From Ruania rhizosphaerae (GTDB lineage: Bacteria; Actinomycetota; Actinomycetes; Actinomycetales; Beutenbergiaceae): DNA of 64,000 bases. Below the pieces are notes generated by a model. It was given only the letters and a program-made list of their open reading frames with translations, ran no database searches and was not told where the DNA came from. This document shows positions 42,241-51,383 of this stretch, piece after piece (within the stretch, counting starts at the first letter, position 1; the number at the start of each line of letters is the position of its first letter). A program made the translations under genes and the position numbers. Location: contig NZ_VSMB01000011.1 in NCBI RefSeq assembly GCF_009805705.1, positions 62,001 through 126,000 of the forward strand, given 5' to 3'.

Positions 42241-45200
42241 TCACACTGAGAAGTACTTCGCCTCCGGATGGTGGAAGACCACCGCATCGGTGGACTGCTC
42301 CGGGTGCAACTGCAGCTCTTCGCTCAGCGTCACCCCGATCCGTTCCGGACGGAGCAGCTCGATGATCTTCGCCCGGTCCTCCAGGTCCGGGCAGGCCGGG
42401 TAGCCGAAGGAGTACCGCGCGCCCCGGTAGTCCACCTTGAACATGCCCTCCAGATCGGCCGGGTCCTCCCCGGCGAACCCGAGCTCGGCACGTACCCGCG
42501 CGTGCCAGTACTCCGCGAGCGCCTCGGTCAACTGGACCGAAAGTCCGTGCAACTCCAGGTACTCGCGGTAGGCATTCTGCTCGAACAGCTGCGCCGTGTG
42601 CTCGGCCACGCCGGAACCCACGGTGACCAGCTGCACCCCGAGCACATCGGTCTCACCCGCCGCACGCGGCCGCACGAAGTCGGCCAGGCACAGGTGCCGG
42701 TCGCGTCGCTGCCTGGGGAAGGTGAAACGCATCCGTTCGGTCCCCGGCTCGCCGCCACTACCGCCGTCGGGACCCTCGTGGTGCAGCAGCACCACATCGT
42801 CCCCCTCGGCGACCACCGGAAAGTACCCGTACACCACCGATGGGGTGAGCATGTCCTCGGTGGCAATCCTGGCCATCCACTCCCGCAGCCGCGGACGCCC
42901 CTCGGTCTCGACCAGTTCCTCATAAGAGGAACCGCCCTCCCCGCGGCCGGGCTTGAGGCCCCACTGGCCCATGAACGTGGCCCGTTCGTCCAGGAACGCA
43001 GAGTACTCGGCGAGCGCGATGCCCTTGACGATGCGCGTTCCCCAGAACGGCGGCTCCGGCACCCGGTTGTCGGTCGCCACGTCCGAGCGCTCGGGCAGGT
43101 CCTCGGCCGGGGTTTCGTCCACGGTCACCTGCGCGTGGCGGCGCTTCTTCAGAGCGGGGAGCCCGACGGCGTCCGCCGCCTCTCCCCGGGCGACCCGCAC
43201 GAGGGGCTCCATCAGGCGCAGCCCTTCGAAGGCGTCGCGGGCGTAGCGCACCTGCCCGTCGTAGACCTCGTCCAGATCGTCCTCGACGTAGACGCGCGTC
43301 AGCGCCGCACCCCCGAGCAGCACCGGGTACTTTGCGGCGAGCCCCCGGGTATTGAGCTCCTCCAGGTTCTCCTTCATCACCACAGTCGACTTCACCAGTA
43401 GCCCGCTCATGCCGATCACGTCGGCCTGGTGCTCCTCGGCGGCCTCGATGAATGCTGACACCGGCTGCTTGATGCCGATGTTGACCACCGTGAAGCCGTT
43501 GTTGGTCAGGATGATGTCCACGAGGTTCTTGCCGATATCGTGCACGTCCCCACGGACGGTACCGAGCACGATGGTGCCCTTCCCCCCGCCCTCTTCGACC
43601 TTCTCCATATGGGGTTCGAGGTGGGCCACGGCGGTCTTCATCGTCTCGGCGGAGGTCAGCACGAACGGCAGCTGCATCTCCCCCGCGCCGAACCGCTCTC
43701 CGACCACCTTCATCCCGGCGAGCAGCTGGTCGTTGACGATGTCCAGCGCCTTCCACCCCTGCTCCAGCGCGGCGTCAAGATCCGCGTGCAGGCCCTTCAT
43801 CTCGCCGTCGATGATGCGGCGGGCGAGGCGTTCGTCCAGGGGCAGCGCGGCCAGCTCGGCGGCGCGGGCGTCCTTCAGTGCTGCCGAGTCCACCCCGGAG
43901 AAGACGTCCAGCAGGTGCGCGAGCGGGTCATGGGTGAGCTGGTCACCGTCGTAGGTGCGCCGGTCCCACACCAGATCCTCGGCGGCCTGTCGCTGCTCGT
44001 CGGGGATCTGCGCCAGCGGCAGGATCTTCGCGGCGTGCACGATCGCCGAGTCCAGCCCGGCCTCGACGGCGGCGTGCAGGAACACCGAGTTCAGCACCAC
44101 CCGGGCGGCCGGGTTGAGCCCGAAGGAGATGTTCGAGACTCCCAGGGTGGTGTGCACGGCCGGGTAGCGGCGCTTGAGCTCCCTGATCGCCTCGATCGTC
44201 TCGATCGCATCTCGCCGGGTCTCCTCCTGCCCGGTGGCGATCGGGAAGGTCAGGGTGTCGACGATGATGTCCTCCACCGCCATCCCCCAGCGGCCGGTGA
44301 GGTCCTCGATGAGGCGGGAGGCGATCTCCACCTTCTTCGCGGCGGTGCGCGCCTGCCCCTCCTCGTCGATCGTCAGGGCCACGACGGCGGCTCCGTGCTC
44401 GACCACGTGAGGCATGATCTTCGCGTACCGGGAGTCCGGACCGTCACCGTCCTCGAAGTTCACCGAGTTCACCACGGCCCGCCCGCCCACCAGTTCCAGC
44501 CCGGCACCGATCACGGCCGGTTCGGTGGAGTCGATCACCAGCGGCAGCGTGGAGGCGCTCGCCAACCGGGAGACCACGTCGCGGATGTCGGCCACGCCGT
44601 CACGGCCCACGTAGTCCACGCACACATCCAGCAGGTGCGCACCGTCGCGGGTCTGCGCCCGGGCGATCTGGACGCACTCGTCCCAGTTCTCGGCGAGCAT
44701 CGCCTCCCGGAACGCCTTGGAGCCATTGGCGTTGGTACGCTCGCCGATGGCCAGGAAGGCGGCGTCCTGGTCGAAGTCGGTGTGGGCATACAGGCTCGCC
44801 ACCCCGTGGGTGGGCTCGGGCTCCCGGGTGACGACGGCCCTGCCCCGGACCTTCTCCACCACCGCCCGCAGGTGCTCAGGTGTCGTCCCGCAGCAGCCAC
44901 CCACGAGGTTGAGCCCGAACTCGCCGACGAACTGCTCGTGGGCGGCGGCGAGCTCGTCCGGGGTGAGCGGGTACTCGGCGCCGTGCTTGCCCAGCACCGG
45001 CAATCCGGCGTTGGGCATGCAGGTGATCGGCACCGGGGAGTGCTTGGACAGGTGGCGCAGGTGCTCGCTCATCTCCGCCGGACCGGTGGCGCAGTTCAGG
45101 CCGATCGCGTCGATGCCCAGGGCGGCCAGGGTGGTCAGGGCCGCTCCGATCTCGGATCCCATCAGCATCGTGCCGGTGGTCTCGACCGTGACCTGGGCGA

Positions 45201-45771
45201 AGATCGGCACCTCGAGGCCGGTCTCGCGCTGGGCCTGCTTGCAGGCGTTGATCGCGGCCTTGGTCTGCAGCAGGTCCTGGCTGGTCTCCACCAGCAGCGC
45301 ATCAGCACCACCACGGATCAGTCCCGCCGCTTGCTGCGCGAAGGAGGCCTTCAGGGAGGCATAGGTGACGTGCCCGAGGCTGGGCAGCTTGGTGCCCGGG
45401 CCCATGGAGCCGAGGACCCAGCGCGGATGGTCGGGCGTGGAGTGCTTCTCGGCGCTGCGCCGCGCGATCACGGCCCCGGCCTCGGCGAGCTCGCCGATGC
45501 GCTCGATGATGTCGTAGTCGCCCAGGTTGGAGGCGTTCGCGCCGAAGGTGTTGGTCTCCACGCAGTCGACCCCGACGGCGAAGAACTCCGCGTGCAGGGA
45601 CTCGATCACCTCGGGACGGGTGACGTTGAGGATCTCGTTGCAGCCTTCCAGGCCCTGGAAGTCCTCGAGGGTGAGCCCCGCGTCCTGGATCATCGTGCCC
45701 ATCGCGCCGTCAGCGACCACCACCCGGCAGCGCATGGTCTCGAGCAGAGCGGCGGAACGGGGTGGGCGCAT
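42241..45771 (-). CDS. metH: Cobalamin-dependent methionine synthase
   Basis: 1176 aa with all four modules of MetH. The N-terminal homocysteine-binding barrel starts VADGAMGTMIQDAG and has zinc Cys residues in GLNCATGP and VGGCCGTTP. A pterin (methyl-THF)-binding barrel follows (AIGERTNANGSKAFREAML). The B12 domain has DVHDIGKNLVDIIL, whose His is the lower cobalt ligand, and the C-terminal reactivation domain includes RYSFGYPACPDL. The enzyme transfers the methyl group of methyltetrahydrofolate to homocysteine. Start ATG 45771; a TACACT element 6 bp upstream would make a nearly leaderless mRNA. I see no cobalamin or SAM riboswitch in the 152-bp upstream gap. Confidence 0.97.
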   Translation of the reverse strand: MRPPRSAALLETMRCRVVVADGAMGTMIQDAGLTLEDFQGLEGCNEILNVTRPEVIESLHAEFFAVGVDCVETNTFGANASNLGDYDIIERIGELAEAGAVIARRSAEKHSTPDHPRWVLGSMGPGTKLPSLGHVTYASLKASFAQQAAGLIRGGADALLVETSQDLLQTKAAINACKQAQRETGLEVPIFAQVTVETTGTMLMGSEIGAALTTLAALGIDAIGLNCATGPAEMSEHLRHLSKHSPVPITCMPNAGLPVLGKHGAEYPLTPDELAAAHEQFVGEFGLNLVGGCCGTTPEHLRAVVEKVRGRAVVTREPEPTHGVASLYAHTDFDQDAAFLAIGERTNANGSKAFREAMLAENWDECVQIARAQTRDGAHLLDVCVDYVGRDGVADIRDVVSRLASASTLPLVIDSTEPAVIGAGLELVGGRAVVNSVNFEDGDGPDSRYAKIMPHVVEHGAAVVALTIDEEGQARTAAKKVEIASRLIEDLTGRWGMAVEDIIVDTLTFPIATGQEETRRDAIETIEAIRELKRRYPAVHTTLGVSNISFGLNPAARVVLNSVFLHAAVEAGLDSAIVHAAKILPLAQIPDEQRQAAEDLVWDRRTYDGDQLTHDPLAHLLDVFSGVDSAALKDARAAELAALPLDERLARRIIDGEMKGLHADLDAALEQGWKALDIVNDQLLAGMKVVGERFGAGEMQLPFVLTSAETMKTAVAHLEPHMEKVEEGGGKGTIVLGTVRGDVHDIGKNLVDIILTNNGFTVVNIGIKQPVSAFIEAAEEHQADVIGMSGLLVKSTVVMKENLEELNTRGLAAKYPVLLGGAALTRVYVEDDLDEVYDGQVRYARDAFEGLRLMEPLVRVARGEAADAVGLPALKKRRHAQVTVDETPAEDLPERSDVATDNRVPEPPFWGTRIVKGIALAEYSAFLDERATFMGQWGLKPGRGEGGSSYEELVETEGRPRLREWMARIATEDMLTPSVVYGYFPVVAEGDDVVLLHHEGPDGGSGGEPGTERMRFTFPRQRRDRHLCLADFVRPRAAGETDVLGVQLVTVGSGVAEHTAQLFEQNAYREYLELHGLSVQLTEALAEYWHARVRAELGFAGEDPADLEGMFKVDYRGARYSFGYPACPDLEDRAKIIELLRPERIGVTLSEELQLHPEQSTDAVVFHHPEAKYFSV

Positions 45772-45884
45772 GGGAAAAGTGTAGGGATCGATACCCCCGC
45801 CCCGGCACCGAGTCTGGGATGCGGGATCTCACCCGGCACTTACTGGCACTGATCGGCTCTTGCGGTGTGATTCCGACGTATGAG

Positions 45885-45918
45885 GCACATCGCCATCGCA
45901 TCGCAAGCAATGATGTGC
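45885..45918 (-). terminator. Hairpin after the amino-sugar operon
   Basis: GCACATC (45885-45891) and GATGTGC (45912-45918) form a 7-bp stem starting 5 bp beyond the aldolase stop on the minus strand. It lies between the aldolase gene and metH and probably ends the upstream operon. Confidence 0.5.
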
Positions 45919-45923
45919 AGCGC

Positions 45924-46760
45924 CTACTGGTCCGCGTACCACCGCAGCAGTCGCTCCACCTCGACGCCGATCGCGTCCAGCCCCGGGCGGAACCACTTCC
46001 GGGAGTCGACCAGGTCGGGATTCTCCGCCAGCACCGAGCGGACCTCGCCGGTGAAGATCTTGTTCAGGTGCGTCGAGACGTTGATCTTGGTCATGCCCGC
46101 CTCGATCGCCGCGCGCATCCCCTCGTCACTCACCCCGGACGAGCCGTGCAGCACCAGCGGCACGTCCACCGCCGCCGCGATCCGCGCGATCAGCTCCGTG
46201 TCCAGCACAGCGCCACGCGTGGTCATCGCGTGCGAGGAACCGACAGCCACGGCCAGCAGGTCCACCCCGGTTTCGGCCACGAACCAGGCGGCTTCGCCGG
46301 GATCGGTGCGCGCGGAGGGGTCGTGCACCCCGTTCTTGCCGCCCACCTCGCCCAGTTCCGCCTCCACGCTGACCCCGCGCTCGTGCGCAAGCCGCACCAC
46401 CTCGGCCGTCGTGGCGACGTTCTGCTCGGTCGGCAGCTTGGACCCGTCGTACATGACCGAGGTGAATCCCAGGTCGAGCGCCTCACGCACCAGATCGACA
46501 TCGTCAGCGTGGTCCAGGTGCACCACCACGTCCACCGACGCTGCTCTGGCCAGCGCGAGGGTCGCCATCCCGATCGGCGCCAGCGCCCCGTGGAACGTCA
46601 CCGCATTCTGGCTGACCTGCAGCACCACCGGGTGGCCCGCGCGTTCGGCAGCGGCCACGAAGGCGGCGCCATGTTCGAGGTGGACCACGTTGAACGCACC
46701 GAGTCCGGTGCGCGCTGCACGGAGGGGGGCGGCAACGGTCGTGAGGTCAGCGAGCGGCAT
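45924..46760 (-). CDS. Class II aldolase (tagatose/fructose-bisphosphate type)
   Basis: 278 aa from the ATG at 46760 (GGAG 7 nt upstream). Zinc-dependent class II aldolase of the GatY/KbaY/FbaA family: metal-binding VHLDHADD, VEAELGEVGGKNG, GSSHAMTTRG and VLHGSSGV with KINVSTHLN. It would split tagatose-1,6-bisphosphate or fructose-1,6-bisphosphate. It is the last gene of the operon and overlaps the PfkB gene by 14 bp. Together with a PfkB sugar-phosphate kinase and an AgaS-like SIS protein, tagatose-1,6-bisphosphate is the more likely substrate. Confidence 0.9.
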   Translation of the reverse strand: MPLADLTTVAAPLRAARTGLGAFNVVHLEHGAAFVAAAERAGHPVVLQVSQNAVTFHGALAPIGMATLALARAASVDVVVHLDHADDVDLVREALDLGFTSVMYDGSKLPTEQNVATTAEVVRLAHERGVSVEAELGEVGGKNGVHDPSARTDPGEAAWFVAETGVDLLAVAVGSSHAMTTRGAVLDTELIARIAAAVDVPLVLHGSSGVSDEGMRAAIEAGMTKINVSTHLNKIFTGEVRSVLAENPDLVDSRKWFRPGLDAIGVEVERLLRWYADQ

Positions 46761-47676
46761 CGAGAGGCTCCGTCCGGATCGAGGTGCGCATGCGCGCGTA
46801 GGCATCGGCGTCGACCGCACCGGCCGTCGGCATGAGCACCGCGGCGGCCGAGAGGGCAACAACATCGGGCAGATGGTCGGCCAGTGCGGCCCCCTCGGCG
46901 CCGGAGGCGACCGCCGCCGCAAGCGCAGCCACGGCGGCATCACCGGCACCCGTCGGGTTACCGCCATTGATCGGCTCGGGACGCGCCTGCCAGGCACCGT
47001 CGGCGGTCACCAGCAGCACACCGTCCGAGCCGCGGGAGACGAGCACGGCACCGGCGCCGCGGCGCAAGAGCTCGCGCGCCCCGGCGACAGGATCGTCGAG
47101 ACCCGTCGCGGCCTGCAACTCGAGGTGGTTCGGTTTGAGCACTGTCGGCCCAGCGGACGCGACGGCGAGCAGCGCCGGACCGGAGGTGTCGGCGATCACC
47201 CGTGTTCCCGCATCGACGAGGGCCCGTACGAGGTCGGGCAGGTCCGTCTCGCCGGTGCCTGGCGGGGTGGAGCCGGAGATCACGACGACGTCACCCGCCC
47301 GGGTGCGGGCCTGCACGGTGCGTGAGAGCCGTTCCCAGTCCCGGTGGGCTACCGGGGGCCCTGGTTCGTTGATCAGGGTCGCCCCGGCCTCGTCCACGAT
47401 GGTCACGGTGCGGCGCGTCTCTCCCGCTACCAGGGTCCAGTCCTGGTGCACGGGCGAGTGGCTGAGCAGGTGCTCCAGGTGCTCACCGGTGCTGCCGCCG
47501 AGGAAGCCGCCGCAATCCACGTCGTGGCCGAGTGCGGCCAGCACCCGGGCAACATTGATCCCCTTGCCACCGGGAGTCTCAGTGACGTCGTCGGTGCGGT
47601 GTACCTCTCCGATTCGCAGGCGGGTGAGCCGGTAGGTGAGGTCCAAGGCTGGGTTGGGGGTGACGGTATGAATCAT
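46747..47676 (-). CDS. PfkB-type hexose-phosphate kinase (1-phosphofructokinase/tagatose-6-P kinase family)
   Basis: 309 aa. Starts with TVTPNPALDLTY typical of the FruK/LacC branch of ribokinases, followed by GGKGINVARVLAALG; the C-terminal PfkB signature GNPTGAGDAAVA holds the catalytic Asp. Members phosphorylate tagatose-6-P or fructose-1-P. Position between ROK kinase and aldolase in one operon suits a tagatose-6-phosphate kinase. Both ends overlap the neighbouring genes (ATGA with the ROK gene). Confidence 0.9.
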   Translation of the reverse strand: MIHTVTPNPALDLTYRLTRLRIGEVHRTDDVTETPGGKGINVARVLAALGHDVDCGGFLGGSTGEHLEHLLSHSPVHQDWTLVAGETRRTVTIVDEAGATLINEPGPPVAHRDWERLSRTVQARTRAGDVVVISGSTPPGTGETDLPDLVRALVDAGTRVIADTSGPALLAVASAGPTVLKPNHLELQAATGLDDPVAGARELLRRGAGAVLVSRGSDGVLLVTADGAWQARPEPINGGNPTGAGDAAVAALAAAVASGAEGAALADHLPDVVALSAAAVLMPTAGAVDADAYARMRTSIRTEPLDAAR

Positions 47677-48566
47677 CGGCGCTCCTGTCGCAGCTCAAGG
47701 GCCAACGCACCTGCGCCCAGGCATCCCGCCCACGACCCCAGCACAGCAGCACGTAGCGGTGCGCGCAGCTCGGTGGGGAGGCGCTGCGCCAGCGCAGCAC
47801 GCAGAGGTTCCAGGACGGCGTCCCCCGCCTCGGCCAGTCCGCCTCCCAGGACGATCGGGACGGGTCCGAGGAGTCCGGCGGTGTCGGCAAGCAGGTCGGC
47901 GAGGGCATCGATCGCGGTACGCACGATCTCGGCGGCCACAGGGTCGCCGGTGGCGAGCCGCTCCAGCACGCCTCGGGCGCCCGCGCTGACGTCACTCGAT
48001 CCGGTGGCGGCAGCGTAGCGAGCGGCGAGCGCCGAGGCCGAGGCGATCTGTTCGAACGGGACACGGGCGCCTGGGTGGTCGGGGTCGGGGATGAGCACCT
48101 GCCCCACCTCCCCGGCCCAGCCGGTGCCCCGCACGACCCCGTCGAGCACGAGTGCCGAGGCGATCCCGGTGCCCAGCGGCATGAACAGCATGTCCCCGGC
48201 CGCGCCGGCGCCCCACAGCGATTCGGCCAGGGCACCGGCCCGGACGTCGTGGCCGAGCAGCACCCGTCGCCCGAGTCTGTGCTCGAGGATCGCCTGGAGC
48301 GGCAGGTCCCGCCACCCCAGGTTCGCCGCGAAGGTGACCACACCGGTGCGCTCGTCGATGATGCCCGGATTGACGACTCCGATCGCCGGCTCCGGGGTGC
48401 GGTCCACCTCTGTTGCGATCACCTCGGCCAGCACGTGCGGATCGCGAGGCGTCGGTACGGTGCGAGTATCAGTCAGGCTTCCATCACTGGCGACCCGGCC
48501 CAGTTTGATGGTCGTACCGCCGATATCCACGCCCAGCGCCGTCGCGGGGCTCACTGCCATACTCAT
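47673..48566 (-). CDS. ROK family sugar kinase
   Basis: 297 aa. ATP-binding ALGVDIGGTTIKLG and catalytic Asp in LGHDVRAGALAE are intact, as is PLGTGIASALVLDG. The zinc-binding CxCGxxGCxE loop of most ROK kinases is missing: the segment reads GEVGQVLIPDPDHPG. It probably phosphorylates the incoming hexose or amino sugar before the SIS and PfkB steps. Second gene of the operon; 4-bp gap from the SIS gene and overlap with the pfkB gene. Confidence 0.85.
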   Translation of the reverse strand: MSMAVSPATALGVDIGGTTIKLGRVASDGSLTDTRTVPTPRDPHVLAEVIATEVDRTPEPAIGVVNPGIIDERTGVVTFAANLGWRDLPLQAILEHRLGRRVLLGHDVRAGALAESLWGAGAAGDMLFMPLGTGIASALVLDGVVRGTGWAGEVGQVLIPDPDHPGARVPFEQIASASALAARYAAATGSSDVSAGARGVLERLATGDPVAAEIVRTAIDALADLLADTAGLLGPVPIVLGGGLAEAGDAVLEPLRAALAQRLPTELRAPLRAAVLGSWAGCLGAGALALELRQERR

Positions 48567-48570
48567 CGCC

Positions 48571-49458
48571 TCAGTCGAGGATCACGGCGCGCGAGAGGTG
48601 CCGTGGGGTATCCGGGTTCAGGTTCCGCGCCTCGGCCCGGGCGACGGCGAGACGATGCAGCAGCACGAGATGAGCAAGCGGGTCGAGATCGCTGGTGGCC
48701 AGGTCGGCCCCCGTGGCGTGCACGTCCTCTGTGAGCCCAGCGGGTGGCTGACCGAACACCCACACCACCCGGCCGGGCTGGGCGATCGAGATCGGACCGT
48801 GCCGGTACTCCATCGCGGGATAGGACTCTGTCCAGGACTGCGAGGATTCACGCAGTTTCAGCGCCGCCTCATGCGCCAGGCCAATGGTCCAGCCGGTGCC
48901 GAGGAAGCTGATCTGGTCCGCCGCCACCCAGTCCGCTTCGATCGGGGCTGCCAGGGCCGTGCGAGCGTCAGCCACTGCGGCCGCGAGGTCCTCACCCAGG
49001 CTGGCGCGCAGGACCAGCAGCACGGTGCTCGCGAATCGGGTCTGCACGACCGAGGACTCATCCGCGCGGTCGAGCACGATCTCGTGATCGGCATGGGCGG
49101 CGGCAGGTCCCTCACCCACAGCCGTGAGCAGCACGCTGGGAGTAGCCGTGGCGGACAGGAGCTGCACGATCTCGGTGGTGGTGCCCGAACGGGAGATGGT
49201 CACGAGCCGGTCATAGGAGCGTCCGGCAGGAAACTCCGATGCGGTGAAGGCGTCCGTGACCCCGTGGCCGGCGGCCTCGCGCAACGCGGCGTAGGACTGC
49301 GCCATGAACCAGGAGGTGCCGCATCCGACCACGGCGACGCGTTCGCCCTTGGCGGGCAGGCCGACCGAGTCACGGGTGTGCGCGATCGCCCATTCCCACA
49401 CCTCGGGCTGGGAGGCGACCTCGACGCTGGTCTGCGACTGCGGTGCTGCGTCTGACAC
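48571..49458 (-). CDS. SIS-domain isomerase/deaminase, AgaS-like
   Basis: 295 aa from a GTG at 49458 preceded by AAGGGG at 6-nt spacing; a further in-frame ATG at 49494 lies inside the operator. Two SIS domains: first VAVVGCGTSWFMAQSYAAL...FPAGRSYDRLVTISRSGTTTEI, second ISFLGTGWTIGLAHEAALKLRE and YRHGPIS. AgaS-like proteins convert galactosamine-6-phosphate to tagatose-6-phosphate with release of ammonia. First gene of the operon SIS-ROK-PfkB-aldolase. The amino-sugar role is inferred from this set. Confidence 0.87.
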   Translation of the reverse strand: MSDAAPQSQTSVEVASQPEVWEWAIAHTRDSVGLPAKGERVAVVGCGTSWFMAQSYAALREAAGHGVTDAFTASEFPAGRSYDRLVTISRSGTTTEIVQLLSATATPSVLLTAVGEGPAAAHADHEIVLDRADESSVVQTRFASTVLLVLRASLGEDLAAAVADARTALAAPIEADWVAADQISFLGTGWTIGLAHEAALKLRESSQSWTESYPAMEYRHGPISIAQPGRVVWVFGQPPAGLTEDVHATGADLATSDLDPLAHLVLLHRLAVARAEARNLNPDTPRHLSRAVILD

Positions 49459-49483
49459 GGAGAACCCCTTCACTGGTTGAAAG

Positions 49484-49517
49484 TTTCTGATCATAGTACC
49501 CTGTCATCAATCAGAAA
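49484..49517. promoter_or_regulatory. Candidate DeoR-family operator
   Basis: TTTCTGAT (49484-49491) and ATCAGAAA (49510-49517) form an inverted repeat with 18-bp spacer in the 75-bp gap between the divergent SIS and DeoR genes. A minus-strand TACTAT (49499-49494) in the spacer could be the operon's -10 box. Confidence 0.5.
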
Positions 49518-49533
49518 ACATCAAGGAGGGGCG

Positions 49534-50313
49534 ATGAATCGCGACGACCGTTTGGCCTCGCTGCTGGACATGGTGGTGGCGCGCGACCACGTGCAAGTCG
49601 AAGACGTCGTCTCCGAACTCAGTGTCTCGCCCGCGACGGCTCGGCGCTACCTGGATTCCCTCGCCGCCCAGCAGCTCGTGGTGCGCACCCGGGGCGGCGC
49701 GCGGATGCAACCCTCCTCCGGGGATCTTCCGTTGCGGTACAAGGCGGCGCGCCACAGTGCGCAGAAGGCGAGGATCGCCGCGGCCGCCGCACACCTCGTC
49801 CAGCCTGGTCAGGTGGTGGCGATCAATGGCGGCACCACCACCACCGAGGTCGCCCGCGAACTCGCGGTGCACACCGGCCTGCGCGACAGTGGCCAGCCCG
49901 TCACCGTGGTGACCAACGCCGTCAACATCGCCGGCGAACTCGCCGTCCGCGCGCACCTACGCGTCGTGGTGACTGGAGGCGTGGTGCGGGCACAAAGCTA
50001 TGAGCTCACCGGCCCGCTCGCTGACCTCCTGCTCGGGCAGGTCGAGATCGACACACTGTTCCTCGGTGTGAACGGTCTCGATGCCAACGCGGGAGCGTGT
50101 GCTCATGACGACGGCGAAGCCTCGATCGCGGCCTCTCTCGCCGCGCGCTCGGCCCGGGTGGTGGTGGTTGCCGACTCCTCCAAGCTGGGCCACCGCGCGT
50201 TCGCGCGCATCGTCCCGGCAGCGCAGATCGATGCGGTGATCACCGACGACGGGGCCGACCAGTCCGTGGTGACCTCACTCCAGCGGGCTGGGATCGACGT
50301 CACGCTCGTCTAA
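49534..50313 (+). CDS. DeoR/GlpR family transcriptional regulator
   Basis: 259 aa from the ATG at 49534 with AAGGAGGGG upstream. N-terminal winged helix (HVQVEDVVSELSVSPATARRYLDSLAAQQLVVRTRGGARM) and a C-terminal DeoR sensor domain (AINGGTTTTEVAREL, VVTNAVNIA, GVNGLDANAGACAHDDGEA, VVADSSKLG). Members repress sugar-phosphate operons and are induced by a phosphorylated intermediate. It faces the SIS-kinase-aldolase operon and should control it through the inverted repeat in the gap. AgaR is the best-known functional parallel. Confidence 0.92.
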   Translation: MNRDDRLASLLDMVVARDHVQVEDVVSELSVSPATARRYLDSLAAQQLVVRTRGGARMQPSSGDLPLRYKAARHSAQKARIAAAAAHLVQPGQVVAINGGTTTTEVARELAVHTGLRDSGQPVTVVTNAVNIAGELAVRAHLRVVVTGGVVRAQSYELTGPLADLLLGQVEIDTLFLGVNGLDANAGACAHDDGEASIAASLAARSARVVVVADSSKLGHRAFARIVPAAQIDAVITDDGADQSVVTSLQRAGIDVTLV

Positions 50314-50338
50314 CAGGCGTCCACCGACCTAGCAGGCC

Positions 50339-50352
50339 CGCCCGGCCGGGCG
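50339..50352. terminator. Palindrome between convergent deoR and exonuclease genes
   Basis: CGCCCGGCCGGGCG is a perfect 14-bp palindrome able to form a 5-bp stem with GGCC loop, 25 bp after the regulator stop and 6 bp beyond the exonuclease stop. Plausible shared terminator; weak. Confidence 0.35.
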
Positions 50353-50358
50353 AACCGG

Positions 50359-51339
50359 TCAGCCGCGCAGTACTGCGAGCAGTCGCTCGACCGATGAATC
50401 CAGACCCCAGCGAGAGACCAGGGCCGCCAACGCCTCCGGATCGGCGGGCGCGGGACGCTCGGGCACGCTCCCCGGGCGGCGCAGGTCGAGCCCACTGCGG
50501 TCGATGGCCTCGATGTCACGCGCGACGGCCACCACCCGTGGCGCGACGTCGAGGTAGTCCGCGGCGGCGTTGATCTTCGCGCGCATCCCGGCAGCGAGCG
50601 GGGTGCCGGGATCGGCCGCAGCGGCCCTCACCCCGGCGATGTCGCCGTAGCTGGCCAACAGGGAGGCAGCCGTCTTCTCCCCGACACCCTTCACGCCGGG
50701 CAGACCGTCAGAACTGTCCCCGCGCAGCGTCGCGAAATCGGCATAGCGAGCGGCCGGGACCCCGTACTTCTCCTGCACGACGGCATCGGTGAGCACCTCG
50801 TGCCGCCCGACCCCGCGGGCGGTGTAGAGGACGCGCACCGGGTGGCTCGGACCACCAGGATCGCTATCACTGCCGTCGCTGACCAACTGGAACAGGTCCC
50901 GGTCCCCGGTCACCACGTCCACGGCCATTCCGGCGTCGGTGGCGAGCGTGCCGATCACGTCGTCCGCCTCGTAGCCATCAGCTCCGACCACCGCGATGCC
51001 CAGCGCCGCGAGCGTCTCGGCGATGACCGGGACCTGGACCGCCAGCGGATCCGGAACTTCCTCCACGTCGCTGCCCTCGCGTACCTCCTCGACCACCCGG
51101 TGCTCCTTGTAACTGGGCACCAGGTCCACCCGCCACTGCGGGCGCCAGTCGTTGTCCCAGCAGCAGGCGACGTGTGTGGGCTGATACTGGTCGATCAGCC
51201 GGGTGAGGAAGTCCAGCAGCCCGCGCACCGCGTTCACCGGCGTACCGTCCGGGGCGGTGATCGAATCGGGGACACCGAAGAAGGCGCGGAAGTACAGCGA
51301 GGCGGTGTCGAGCAACATCAGCGACTGGCGATCGGTCAT
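50359..51339 (-). CDS. 5'-3' exonuclease (DNA polymerase I N-terminal-domain type)
   Basis: 326 aa stand-alone flap nuclease. PIN-like fold with acidic cluster MLLDTASLYFRAFF, GYEADDVIGTLA and VVTGDRDLFQLV, then a helix-hairpin-helix region DSSDGLPGVKGVGEKTAASLLASYG. It would degrade 5' flaps or RNA primers. A polymerase domain is not attached. Likely monocistronic. Terminal part of the interval to the deoR gene carries a palindrome. Confidence 0.92.
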   Translation of the reverse strand: MTDRQSLMLLDTASLYFRAFFGVPDSITAPDGTPVNAVRGLLDFLTRLIDQYQPTHVACCWDNDWRPQWRVDLVPSYKEHRVVEEVREGSDVEEVPDPLAVQVPVIAETLAALGIAVVGADGYEADDVIGTLATDAGMAVDVVTGDRDLFQLVSDGSDSDPGGPSHPVRVLYTARGVGRHEVLTDAVVQEKYGVPAARYADFATLRGDSSDGLPGVKGVGEKTAASLLASYGDIAGVRAAAADPGTPLAAGMRAKINAAADYLDVAPRVVAVARDIEAIDRSGLDLRRPGSVPERPAPADPEALAALVSRWGLDSSVERLLAVLRG

Positions 51340-51383
51340 ACCGCCTAGCCTGCCCTATCGCGGGCGGCAAGCCCACGCGATCG

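Noticed and set aside
43540-45852. Plus-strand frame of 770 codons opposite metH
   Set aside because: Same reasons: antisense of an unambiguous MetH, low-information composition, no start signal.
45772-45923. Possible cobalamin or SAM riboswitch before metH
   Set aside because: The 152-bp gap has none of the conserved B12-box or SAM-type core sequences and no matching multi-stem layout; it contains only the terminator hairpin of the upstream operon and a -10-like TACACT.
49477-49507. Promoter of the DeoR gene (TTGAAA with TGTCAT)
   Set aside because: Spacing would be 19 bp and the -10 is poor; only the inverted repeat is reported.
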